A stretch of DNA of 56,479 bases from contig JAISMY010000099.1 in NCBI GenBank assembly GCA_031276485.1, positions 1 to 56,479 on the forward strand, written 5' to 3'. Under the pieces are notes generated by a model. That model ran no database searches and was not told where the DNA came from. It saw only the letters and a list, made by a program, of their open reading frames with translations. Made by a program: the position numbers and the translations under genes. Of the stretch, positions 1-7,944 are shown in pieces. The first letter of the stretch is position 1; each line of letters begins with the position of its first letter. Source of the DNA: Desulfovibrio sp. (GTDB lineage: Bacteria; Desulfobacterota; Desulfovibrionia; Desulfovibrionales; Desulfovibrionaceae).

Positions 1-48
1 ACTTACAACGACGGCAATATCGAATTCGTAGACGACTGGAAGGCGTGA
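1..48 (+). CDS. C-terminal tail of an Hcp-like (TssD) protein, partial
   Basis: The window opens inside a reading frame that ends at TGA 46-48. The visible tail is 15 residues and finishes with an acidic -DDW- motif followed by Lys-Ala. Type VI secretion tube proteins of the Hcp family often end in a similar way, and the next gene is clpV, so an Hcp-like protein is a reasonable guess. The fragment is far too short for a firm call. It could be any gene placed before the terminator at 77-105. Confidence 0.4.
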   Translation, partial: TYNDGNIEFVDDWKA

Positions 49-76
49 CGCCGCCCGGCAGTCCGCGCACACCATG

Positions 77-105
77 AAAAACGGGGAGTCATACTCCCCG
101 TTTTT
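77..105 (+). terminator. Rho-independent terminator before clpV
   Basis: A perfect stem (ACGGGGAGT / ACTCCCCGT with a short loop) is flanked by A5 on the left and T5 on the right. It lies 28 bp after the upstream stop codon. An ATG at 74 inside this structure opens the clpV frame, but the terminator and the good ribosome site after it show that translation starts at 122. Confidence 0.8.
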
Positions 106-121
106 ACGAAGGAGCGAAACC

Positions 122-3100
122 ATGACCGGCGTAGACGTCAAGAGCCTGCTTGAAAAATGCAATACTTTCTGCACGCGCGCATTGTACGATGCGGCCGGTC
201 TGGCCGTGGGAAGAACGCACTATGAAGTCGCAGCCGAGCATTTTCTGCTCAAGTGCCTGGAAAACAATGATGCGGACCTTGCCCTGCTGATCGGGCGCTA
301 CGGCGTAGACCGCGCAACGGTAATCAGGGACTTCACCCGCGCGCTGGACGCTTTCAGGAGCGGCAATTCCGCACGTCCGGGTTTTTCCCCGCCGCTGATC
401 GAGCTTCTGGAAGCGGCCTGGCTCATTGCTTCGGTGGACCTGAAGCAGAGCGGCATCCGTTCCGGCGCCGTGCTGCTCGCCTATGCCGGGCGACCCGGCT
501 ATTACGCGCAGAGCGCGCAGGCTCCGGCCTTTGCCGAGCTCAACCGCGATGAAGCGAGGCGCAACTTTTTTATGCTCACCGTGGACTCCTGCGAAAACGC
601 GCCGGACGCGGCGGAGAGCGCGGGGGACGAGGCAGGGGAAGCTGCCGCGGCGGGAGGGGCGGCCCAAGGTTTTATCGCCCGATACTGCGATGATTTCACG
701 GCCAAGGCGCGCGCCGGCAAGATAGACGAGGTGTTCGGACGCGATGCGGAACTTCGCAATATCCTGACCATCCTCGCACGGCGGCGCAAAAACAATCCCA
801 TTCTCGTCGGCGAGCCGGGCGTGGGCAAAACCGCGGTCATTGAGGGCCTTGCCAAGCGCATCGCGGAAGGGGACGTGCCGGAGAATCTGCGCGGCGTTTC
901 CCTGCAAGCTCTGGACATGGGGCTTCTTGAGGCCGGCGCGGGCATGAAGGGTGAATTTGAGCGCCGGCTCAAGGGCGTGATTGATGAAATCAAGGGCAGC
1001 GTGAAACCGATCATTTTATTTATCGACGAAGCGCACATGCTTGTGGGCGCGGGCGGACAGGCGGGCGGATCGGACGCGGCCAATCTGCTCAAGCCCGCCC
1101 TGGCGCGCGGCGAACTGCGCACCTGCGCCGCCACTACCTGGAAGGAATACAAAAAATATTTCGAAAAAGACGCCGCCCTGGCGCGCCGTTTCCAGCTCGT
1201 AGACATCGCAGAGCCGGACCTGCGCACCTGCGGGCTGATTTTGCGCGGCTTGTGCGCCGGCTATGAAAGCGCGCATTCGGTGCTCATCCGCGACGATGCC
1301 GTGACCGCCGCCGTGGAAATGTCGCATCGTTTCATTACCGGGCGCTTCCTGCCCGACAAGGCTGTAGACCTCATAGACACCGCCTGCGCCAAGGTTAAAA
1401 TGAGCCTCAGCGTCAAACCCGGTGTTCTTGAAGACACGGAACGCGCCGCGCAGGCGTGCGAACGCGAAGCGGCGGCGCTTGAACGCGACCGGGCCGACGC
1501 TGCTCCCGTGGACGAGGCAAAAATCCGGCGCCTGCGCGCGGAGATGGCTGAACTGCACGCGCGGGCCGCTGCCTTGACCGATCGCTGGAACACGGAACGC
1601 GCAGCGGCGGAAGCCCTCATCAAGGCGCGCGCGGCCTGTCACGCAATCCTCAAGGCGGCGGGCGCCGCCGCTCCAGTTGCGGCCGAGGCCGCCTCCCTGC
1701 AGGGAGAAGCACAGGCGGAACCCGTCGCTCCGGCAACCACGGATATGCCGGCGGCGCAAGCCGCGCCGGATGCGTCCGGGGCGGCACCGGCGGCAGGACC
1801 GGACGATGCTGTCGTGCAGGACGCGGCGGCGCTGAAGGCCGCCCTGGACGACGCGACGGACGCTTTGAAGGCGGCGCAGGGCAGCGACCCCCTGGTCGGC
1901 GTGGAGGTCACTCCCGATGTCGTGGCGCAGGTGGTGTCGGACTGGACGGGTATCCCCGCCGGCAAGGTGGCGCGCGAAGAAGCGGGTCTTATTGCGGACC
2001 TTGACGCGCAGTTGGAGAAGCGCATCAAGGGGCAGGACGAGTCCCTGGAGGCCATAAGCCGGGTCATCAAGGCCGGCAAGGCCGGGCTGGGCGACCCGGA
2101 AGCGCCTCTCGGGGTTTTCCTGCTTGTCGGGCCTTCCGGAGTGGGCAAGACGGAAACCGGTCTGGTTCTTGCGGACCTGCTGTTCGGCAACAAGGAGGAT
2201 GTCATCTCCATCAACCTGAGCGAGTTTCAGGAGCGGCATACGGTTTCCCGCCTTATCGGCTCTCCTCCGGGCTATGTGGGCTACGGCGAGGGGGGGCTGC
2301 TCACGGAGGCTGTGCGCCGCCGGCCTTACAGCGTCATTCTGCTGGATGAGGCGGAAAAGGCGCATCCCGACGTGCTGAATTTGTTTTATCAGGCGTTCGA
2401 CAAGGGCGTGATTACGGACGGGGAAGGCAAAAAAGCCTCTTTTTCCGAAACCGTGATCATACTGACCTCCAACGCGGCATCGGCGACGATTCTGGAAGCT
2501 GCGGGAGGGGAAACGCCCGTAAGCTGGGCGGACCTCACAAAGCTGATACGCCCCGAGCTTGCCGCGCATTTCAAGCCCGCCCTGCTGGCGCGTATGAACA
2601 TAGTGCCCTACAGAGGGCTGGATGCGGCGGCTTTGGAGAGCATTACGCGTATGAAGCTGGAAGCCCTGGGCGAGAAACTCCTGCTTCGCAACAAAATCAC
2701 CCTGCGTTGCTCCGACGCCGTGGTTGCAACGATAGTCGCGCGTTGCGGCGATGTGGATTCCGGCGCGCGCAATATTGAGCATATTCTGGCTGCCAACGTG
2801 CTTCCGCAGCTTGCGCAGAGCATCCTTGAAAAAATGTCCGGCGGGGGTGCCCTGCCGCCCGTATTGGAACTGACGGTAAACGAAAACGGCGGATTTTCCA
2901 TGCTGTTTACAGCGGACGGGGGCGAGGGGGCAGAGGCACCGCAGACTTCCCCGGCGACAGATTCAGGGCAAGGCGCGGACACTCCGGCAGGCGCGGGGCA
3001 CGGTGCGGATGCCCCGGCTGCGGATGCCCCGGCTGCGGATGCTGATGCAGCGGTCACAGACGGGAAGGCGGACTCCCGGCAGGCCCCCGCGGCCCGTTCC

Positions 3101-3127
3101 AGGCGGACGCGTAAAACAAAGCGCTGA
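122..3127 (+). CDS. clpV: Type VI secretion AAA+ ATPase ClpV (TssH)
   Basis: ClpV is a hexameric Clp/Hsp100 ATPase that disassembles the contracted type VI sheath (VipA/VipB) in the cytoplasm. The start at 122 has AAGGAG eight bases upstream. The order is an N domain, AAA1 with Walker A GEPGVGKT at residues 230-237 and Walker B Asp302-Glu303, a coiled middle domain with an Ala-rich insertion around 540-600, and AAA2 with GPSGVGKT at 670-677 and Asp742-Glu743. The 1001-residue length exceeds the usual 850-900. The excess is the middle insertion and an Ala/Asp-rich, finally basic, C-terminal tail with short repeats. ClpB is the alternative; the N domain and the adjacent Hcp-like tail favour ClpV. 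No other secretion gene is in the window. Confidence 0.85.
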   Translation: MTGVDVKSLLEKCNTFCTRALYDAAGLAVGRTHYEVAAEHFLLKCLENNDADLALLIGRYGVDRATVIRDFTRALDAFRSGNSARPGFSPPLIELLEAAWLIASVDLKQSGIRSGAVLLAYAGRPGYYAQSAQAPAFAELNRDEARRNFFMLTVDSCENAPDAAESAGDEAGEAAAAGGAAQGFIARYCDDFTAKARAGKIDEVFGRDAELRNILTILARRRKNNPILVGEPGVGKTAVIEGLAKRIAEGDVPENLRGVSLQALDMGLLEAGAGMKGEFERRLKGVIDEIKGSVKPIILFIDEAHMLVGAGGQAGGSDAANLLKPALARGELRTCAATTWKEYKKYFEKDAALARRFQLVDIAEPDLRTCGLILRGLCAGYESAHSVLIRDDAVTAAVEMSHRFITGRFLPDKAVDLIDTACAKVKMSLSVKPGVLEDTERAAQACEREAAALERDRADAAPVDEAKIRRLRAEMAELHARAAALTDRWNTERAAAEALIKARAACHAILKAAGAAAPVAAEAASLQGEAQAEPVAPATTDMPAAQAAPDASGAAPAAGPDDAVVQDAAALKAALDDATDALKAAQGSDPLVGVEVTPDVVAQVVSDWTGIPAGKVAREEAGLIADLDAQLEKRIKGQDESLEAISRVIKAGKAGLGDPEAPLGVFLLVGPSGVGKTETGLVLADLLFGNKEDVISINLSEFQERHTVSRLIGSPPGYVGYGEGGLLTEAVRRRPYSVILLDEAEKAHPDVLNLFYQAFDKGVITDGEGKKASFSETVIILTSNAASATILEAAGGETPVSWADLTKLIRPELAAHFKPALLARMNIVPYRGLDAAALESITRMKLEALGEKLLLRNKITLRCSDAVVATIVARCGDVDSGARNIEHILAANVLPQLAQSILEKMSGGGALPPVLELTVNENGGFSMLFTADGGEGAEAPQTSPATDSGQGADTPAGAGHGADAPAADAPAADADAAVTDGKADSRQAPAARSRRTRKTKR

Positions 3128-3309
3128 CGCCGTCCACTGCATCAATGCCGACGGCGAAGTTTTTGATCATGCTGATGCGTCGACGCTATTTCTGTGTGCG
3201 CTGCGGAGTATGCCGCGGCTTTGCGTCAGCCCGCCGGGCAGGAAGGCGGAAATGATTTATCGCAGTCCCAACAAAAAATAATTTGCCGCACTGTGGCATT
3301 TTACGCTTG

Positions 3310-3460
3310 ATACCAAGTTGCTTTCAGCAGAAAGCAAATTGGTATGTTGGTATGGCGGAGGCGAAGCCGACGCCCGCAAGTTTTTGAAAAATCAGGCTTC
3401 GCCAGTTTTTCAAAAACTTTGGCGTCTTGCATTCAAACTCGTTTGAATGCAACTTGGTAT
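3310..3460 (+). repeat. Family A palindromic element, copy 1 (MITE-like)
   Basis: This 151-bp unit is bounded by perfect 12-bp inverted ends, ATACCAAGTTGC and GCAACTTGGTAT. Three hairpins lie inside: around TTTCAGCAGAAA, around the paired GTTTTTGAAAAA / TTTTTCAAAAAC arms, and around ATTCAAACTCGTTTGAAT. A nearly identical copy in reverse orientation lies at 36267-36409. There is no coding capacity. It could be a non-autonomous transposon or a REP/BIME-like unit. Confidence 0.85.
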
Positions 3461-3473
3461 GAGATGCGCATTC

Positions 3474-3546
3474 ACAGCAGGCAAAGCCCGCCTGCGCCTG
3501 TTGTGCGGCAAGGATTTGCGGAGCATTTCAGGTATGAAATGCTCTG
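3474..3546 (+). repeat. Family B element, truncated copy 1
   Basis: It carries the family B landmarks GGCAAGGATTTGCGGAGCA and the terminal palindrome CATTTCAGGTATGAAATG, as at 5071-5197, but lacks most of the other arm. It directly follows the family A element, so the two types are nested or neighbouring. Confidence 0.7.
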
Positions 3547-3563
3547 ACAAAAAATTGGTAAGC

Positions 3564-3580
3564 CCCCGGCTTTGCCGGGG
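3564..3580 (+). promoter_or_regulatory. GC hairpin upstream of the diguanylate cyclase gene
   Basis: CCCCGGC-TTT-GCCGGGG is a perfect 7-bp stem ending 11 bases before the ATG at 3592. The only G-rich stretch near the start codon is the right arm, so the hairpin may cover the ribosome site. It could equally be a remnant of the repeat cluster. Confidence 0.35.
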
Positions 3581-3591
3581 TACATGACTCT

Positions 3592-5028
3592 ATGAGTATA
3601 ACGATGCTGCACAAATTGCCTAAAGTGACACATTCTGTACGCACGAATAAATTTTTACAACCTTCGTTAAATTCAATTATTTCTTTTTTCATTACATTTA
3701 TATTCTGTATCCTAATTGTAGCTGTTATAATTATGAATAATAAAAATATTGAAACATTGACTATAGACAAGATTACAGCTGAGAAAATCAATAGTATACA
3801 AGAAACTATTTCCAGATTAGTGTATAATCTATATATGATTTCAGCTATTATCGATCATAACAAAGGAAATATAGATAATTTTGAACGTGTCGCCGCATCA
3901 ATTACCATAGAAAAGCATATCAAAAATGTTATTATTGCACCAGGAGGCGTAGTAGATAAAGTCTATCCCCTGTATGGGAATGGGGCGATAATGGGATTGA
4001 ATTTGTTTGCCGAAGAGGAATACAAGAGCGGAGCAGAGGCGGCAAAAGAAAAAGGCCGAATGGTGCTCGGCGGACCGTTTGTCTCGGCGCAGGGAAACGA
4101 AATCTTGGTCGGGTATTTACCTGTATATGACGATGTGGATGAAAATCAAAACAGGTTCTGGGGACTTGTGTGCATCACACTGAAGTATCATGCTATTTTA
4201 GAAGAATTTAATCTGGAATCGCTTGCGTTATACGGATTGACATACGAATTGTGGAAAATAAATCCCAAGGACGGCAAAAGACAAATTATCGCGAGTAATG
4301 GGCAAGCAGAAACAGATGGTGTTTCTTTTATAGAACGAAATATGCACCTATTTAATGCGGAATGGCATTTACGTATCAGTACTGATAAAAAATGGTATGA
4401 ATATCATGAAAATTTATTGATGATACTTGTAAGCGTACTTGTAAGTTTTTTAATAGCTTTTATTACGCAAAAAAGTTACGAGTTGCGTATAGTAAGTAAA
4501 GAACTTGAACGTCTTGCACATACCGATACATTGACAGGAACCTATAACAGACATTATTTTACAGAATTTGTATCTACACAAATTGAGAGGATAAAACGAA
4601 CGAAGGAAAAGGGATTTATCGTTTTATTTGACTTGGATTTTTTCAAAAAGGTCAATGATACCTACGGTCATACTGCGGGCGACGAAGTTTTGAAGGTCAC
4701 GGCATCGAGAATTAAATTGCAAATTCGCCCTTACGATGTGTTTGCACGCTATGGCGGTGAAGAATTTATTTTGTTTATTCAGCAGATTGATAAAGAAGGC
4801 GTATGTAATCTTGTGGAGCGTTGCCGGAAGTGCCTTGAGAGTACGCCTGTCGAGTACGAAGGGCACAGCATAATTGTTACAGCAAGTTTCGGTATAGCAG
4901 AGGTAATATCGGATGAGGGAATGAATATTGCGGTAACTCAGGCCGATGTAGCGTTGTATCGCGCAAAAAAAGAAGGGCGAAACAGGTATATACTGCATGA
5001 AACGCGTACCGTTGCAGATTTGATGTAG
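3592..5028 (+). CDS. Membrane diguanylate cyclase with extracytoplasmic sensor domain
   Basis: The product should make c-di-GMP from two GTP. A membrane segment at residues 28-48 is followed by an extracytoplasmic domain of about 225 residues resembling CHASE-type sensors, then a second membrane segment at 275-292. The GGDEF domain starts with DTLTGTYNR and carries GGEEF at 388-392. An inhibitory RxxD site (Arg379 to Asp382) lies five residues before GGEEF, so product inhibition is expected. The second ATG, four codons in, is an equal start candidate; neither has a clear Shine-Dalgarno. The gene is strongly AT-rich beside its neighbours and sits between repeat clusters, which suggests horizontal acquisition. 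Confidence 0.85.
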   Translation: MSITMLHKLPKVTHSVRTNKFLQPSLNSIISFFITFIFCILIVAVIIMNNKNIETLTIDKITAEKINSIQETISRLVYNLYMISAIIDHNKGNIDNFERVAASITIEKHIKNVIIAPGGVVDKVYPLYGNGAIMGLNLFAEEEYKSGAEAAKEKGRMVLGGPFVSAQGNEILVGYLPVYDDVDENQNRFWGLVCITLKYHAILEEFNLESLALYGLTYELWKINPKDGKRQIIASNGQAETDGVSFIERNMHLFNAEWHLRISTDKKWYEYHENLLMILVSVLVSFLIAFITQKSYELRIVSKELERLAHTDTLTGTYNRHYFTEFVSTQIERIKRTKEKGFIVLFDLDFFKKVNDTYGHTAGDEVLKVTASRIKLQIRPYDVFARYGGEEFILFIQQIDKEGVCNLVERCRKCLESTPVEYEGHSIIVTASFGIAEVISDEGMNIAVTQADVALYRAKKEGRNRYILHETRTVADLM

Positions 5029-5070
5029 TGTCATGTCATACGCAGAATGCCGTGACACGGACACAGGGTT

Positions 5071-5197
5071 AGAGCACCTGGAGCAATTAACGCTTGAAAC
5101 AGTTCGCTTACGGCAGGCTTTGTCCGCCTGCTCCTGTTTCGCGGCAAGGATTTGCGCCGCAAATCCTTGCGGAGCATTTCAAGTATGAAATGCTCTG
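5071..5197 (-). repeat. Family B element, copy 2
   Basis: The full core is present: TTAACGCTTGAAACAGTTCG, then an inverted GCAGGC / GCCTGC hairpin, TGTTTCGCGGCAAGGATT, and the palindrome CATTTCAAGTATGAAATG. The same core occurs at 7691-7793 and 55986-56102 in the other orientation. The start reads TTAGAGC, the boundary shared with the other families. It fills most of the gap between the cyclase gene and punA. Confidence 0.8.
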
Positions 5198-5246
5198 AGC
5201 CGGGCGCTCCGCCGCGGGCTGCGTGAGCAAAGCAAAAACCGCGTTT

Positions 5247-6086
5247 TTATCCGGAAAGGGAACACCGCAGGCGCGGCAGCAGGGCGCGCAGCAGGGCGCA
5301 CAGGTCTGCGCCCGCTCTTTCCGCTGCGGCGATGACCTCCTCAACGGCGACAGGGACCATGCAGTCGGGCAAATTGCGGTTGGTCAGGCAGGAAATCCCC
5401 AGCACCCGCAAACCCGCCTGCACGGCTGCAATGACTTCGACAACCGTCGACATGCCGACGGCATCCCCCCCCATCATGCGGTAAAGGCGCGTTTCCGCTC
5501 TTGTTTCCCACTGCGGCCCGGCAACTCCGACATACACGCCCTTCTCAAGCCGCAACGCCAGACGCAGGGCCGCGTCCCCGGCCAGGCGGAGATATTCCGG
5601 ATCATAGGCGCGGCTCATGTCTGGAAAGCGCAGTCCGCCGGCGGGCGCCGGGCCGGTCAGCGGACTCGCCCCCGTGCAGTTGATGTGATCGTCTATCAGC
5701 ATCAATGTCCCGCATTCGAAACGGGGGTTCAAAGCGCCCGCCGCATTGGCGACGATCAGGCTCCCTGCCCCGCACAGCGCGGTGACGCGCACTCCTGCCG
5801 CGACCTCGGCGGCGGTGCGTCCTTCATACAGGTGGCAGCGCCCCTGCTGCACCAGGACCGGCACGCCGGATATCCGGCCCGCCACAAAACGGCCCTGATG
5901 CGACGGCGCGCCGGAAACAGGAAAATCCGGCAATTCGGTGTACGGAACGAAGCAGGGATCGTCAACAGCCTCAACAACGCCGCCGAGCCCCGTGCCCAGG
6001 ACAAGGCCGACGTCGGGCCTGAAAGCGCGGGGCAGCCTGCTTTGCAGGGTGCGGGCGCAGTTCTGGACTTTTTCGGCGTTTTGCAT
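5247..6086 (-). CDS. punA: Purine nucleoside phosphorylase (trimeric, PNP family)
   Basis: The enzyme splits purine (deoxy)nucleosides with phosphate into base and pentose-1-phosphate for salvage. The 279-residue length is typical. Visible motifs include the phosphate loop GTGLGG, the H-GR element in SHQGRF, GRCHLYEG, VANAAGALN, the purine-site GPQWETRAE, GMSTVVE in the ribose site and the base-contacting Asn in CLTNRN. The chosen ATG at 6086 has GGAAAGGA in good register; an upstream in-frame ATG would add 39 residues that overlap the divergent accC. The two start codons are about 55 bp apart and probably share a divergent promoter region. Confidence 0.9.
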   Translation of the reverse strand: MQNAEKVQNCARTLQSRLPRAFRPDVGLVLGTGLGGVVEAVDDPCFVPYTELPDFPVSGAPSHQGRFVAGRISGVPVLVQQGRCHLYEGRTAAEVAAGVRVTALCGAGSLIVANAAGALNPRFECGTLMLIDDHINCTGASPLTGPAPAGGLRFPDMSRAYDPEYLRLAGDAALRLALRLEKGVYVGVAGPQWETRAETRLYRMMGGDAVGMSTVVEVIAAVQAGLRVLGISCLTNRNLPDCMVPVAVEEVIAAAERAGADLCALLRALLPRLRCSLSG

Positions 6087-6141
6087 AATAGTCTGTCCTT
6101 TCCGGCAGCCTCGGCCGGGCAATGTCGACACGGATTCATCA

Positions 6142-7557
6142 TTGAGCGGCAAAGAACACAAAATACTCATCGCCAACAGGGGCGAAATAGCCGTGCGCAT
6201 CATCCGGGCCTGCCGGAAACTCGGCCTGGACTTCGTCTGCGTGTATACGGCCCCGGACGAGGAGTCCGGCCACGCGCGGGCGGCCGCCGAAGCCGGACCG
6301 GAAAAGCGCCTGTACCGCGTGTCCTCCTACCATGACGCCAACGAACTGCTGGCTGTGGCGGATGCCGCCGGGGCAACCGCCGTACACCCCGGCTACGGCT
6401 TTTTCGCCGAGGATTACCGCTTTGCCCGCCGCGTACGGCAACGCGGGCGCAGCCTGGATTTCATCGGCCCTTCCTGGGAAGTCATCCGCGCCCTGGGCGA
6501 CAAAATCAACACCAAACGCCTGGCCCGCAGCCTCGGCGTACCCACGGTGCCCGGCTCGGACAAGCCCATCTACGACGAACTGGAGGCGGAAAAATTCGCG
6601 CGCACCATTTACGAATTTCAACTGCAACAGGGCATAGAGCATCCCGTGGTGCTGGTCAAGGCCTCGGCCGGCGGCGGCGGCATGGGCATCGAAGAAGTGG
6701 ACGACATGGACCTCTTCCGCTCCGTGTTCCGCCGCATCCGCAACTACGCCTCAAGGCAGTTCAAGGATGAAGGCGTGCTGATCGAACAGCGCATCCACGA
6801 CTTCAACCACCTGGAAGTGCAGATCCTCGCCGAACGCGGGGGCGCGCAAATCGTACACTTCGGCACCCGCAACTGCTCCATCCAGAGCACGGGACTGCAG
6901 AAACGCCTTGAGGTGGCCCCCGGCTTCGATCCCTCCGCCGTGCGCTACCGCTTCGACGCCGCAAAACTTCTGACGGAGATTACCGAGCACTCCCTGACCA
7001 TGGCCCGCGAGGTCCGCTACGACAACATCGGCACCTGGGAATGGATAGTCTCCCGCGACGGAACCCCCTTTCTCATGGAAGTGAACACGCGCATCCAGGT
7101 GGAAAACGGCGTGTCCGCCGCCGTAAGCAGCATCCTGGGGAAAGACGGCACGGACCTTATCGCCGAACAAATCCGCGCCGCCCTCGGCGAACCTCTGGGC
7201 TACGCGCAGGACGACATCCGCATGGACGGCGTCGGCATCGAATACCGCATCATCGCCGAGGATCCGGACAGAAATTTCACTCCCTGGGTCGGGCGCATCG
7301 AGCGCTTCAGCGTTCCTGAACGGGACTGGCTCTCCGTGCATACCCACGTGCCCGACGACCGGCCCTACGATATTCCCACGGAATTCGACCCCAATCTGGC
7401 CCTGGCCGTCATCCGGGGCGGGACGCTTGAAGAAGCCGCCGCGCGCGGCCGCGAATTTTTGGATGTCCTGGTGCTGGAAGGCAAAGGCCCATCCGGAGAT
7501 CTCGTCTCCAACGTCGCGTTTTTGCGCCGCATGACCGAACATATGCTGATGTTTTAG
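6142..7557 (+). CDS. accC: Divergent biotin carboxylase-like subunit
   Basis: The family carboxylates biotin with ATP and bicarbonate, the first half-reaction of acetyl-CoA carboxylase. The N domain begins KILIANRGEIAVRIIR; the ATP-grasp loop KASAGGGGMG starts at Lys173; the active-site block EVNTRIQVE starts at Glu313. Departures from the E. coli enzyme are clear: the His after QVE is Asn322, and the His-Gln-Lys triplet of the bicarbonate/ATP site reads Leu-Gln-Lys (252-254). A short insertion follows the active-site block. No ATG fits, so a TTG start at 6142 is chosen, giving 471 residues. The TAG stop lies in the TAGAGC border of a repeat. Pyruvate carboxylase-like use is the alternative. 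Confidence 0.75.
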   Translation: MSGKEHKILIANRGEIAVRIIRACRKLGLDFVCVYTAPDEESGHARAAAEAGPEKRLYRVSSYHDANELLAVADAAGATAVHPGYGFFAEDYRFARRVRQRGRSLDFIGPSWEVIRALGDKINTKRLARSLGVPTVPGSDKPIYDELEAEKFARTIYEFQLQQGIEHPVVLVKASAGGGGMGIEEVDDMDLFRSVFRRIRNYASRQFKDEGVLIEQRIHDFNHLEVQILAERGGAQIVHFGTRNCSIQSTGLQKRLEVAPGFDPSAVRYRFDAAKLLTEITEHSLTMAREVRYDNIGTWEWIVSRDGTPFLMEVNTRIQVENGVSAAVSSILGKDGTDLIAEQIRAALGEPLGYAQDDIRMDGVGIEYRIIAEDPDRNFTPWVGRIERFSVPERDWLSVHTHVPDDRPYDIPTEFDPNLALAVIRGGTLEEAAARGREFLDVLVLEGKGPSGDLVSNVAFLRRMTEHMLMF

Positions 7558-7793
7558 AGCAGTTCACAAATGATACCGGGTTGGCGGCAATAGGCAGTTA
7601 TTTTATATAAATATACCAAATTTATCAGTATAATACGATGGATATTTCATCGAATTTACACGGCATTGATTGCAACTTGGTATGAAACGAGTGAACTGCT
7701 CTGCAGGGAGTTGCTTGCAAATCCCTGCCGCGAAACAGGAGCAGGCGGGCAAAGCCTGCCGTAAGCGAACTGTTTCAAGCGTTAACTGCTCTA
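7556..7793 (+). repeat. Family B composite element, copy 3
   Basis: The unit begins AGAGCAGTT one base inside the accC stop codon and ends AACTGCTCT, giving inverted ends. The left half is an AT-rich segment closed by a family A-type end (GCAACTTGGTATGAAACG). The right half is the family B core GCGAAACAGGAGCAGGCGGG through GAACTGTTTCAAGCGTTAA. It may be one element inserted within another. Confidence 0.75.
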
Positions 7794-7941
7794 GAGCAAT
7801 TTCGCATTGAGATTGCTTCGGCGGCCGCATGAGCGGACGCCCGCCGCGAAGGCGTAAGCGCAATTTATTTGCGCGGTTAAGCGACGAAGCCGGCGTAGTC
7901 TAAAGAGAACCTGATAGATACTCTCAAAGTTGAAACGCTCT
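7794..7941 (+). repeat. Family C element, copy 1, abutting the accAD start
   Basis: The last 115 bases or so match the reverse complement of 38134-38250, including GCGGACGCCCGCCGCGAAGG, GCGCAATTTATTTGCGCGG and the GGCGTAGTCT box. It ends three bases before the accAD ATG, so it occupies the place where the ribosome site should be. The outer border AGAGCA matches the other families. Confidence 0.8.
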
Positions 7942-7944
7942 GGT

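Larger units (their letters stand above)
3128..3591. other. Gene-free stretch filled with repeats
   Basis: No credible gene is seen. The first 180 bases are plain GC-rich sequence. The rest holds a family A palindromic element (3310-3460), a truncated family B element (3474-3546) and a GC hairpin just before the diguanylate cyclase gene. Confidence 0.7.

Noticed and set aside
1-3127. A complete type VI secretion cluster
   Set aside because: Only the tail of an Hcp-like gene and clpV are inside the window; sheath, baseplate and membrane genes must lie upstream if present.
3310-3546. Clustered repeats that might be a CRISPR array
   Set aside because: The units differ in length and sequence, are palindromic with inverted ends, and show no regular spacer pattern or cas gene.
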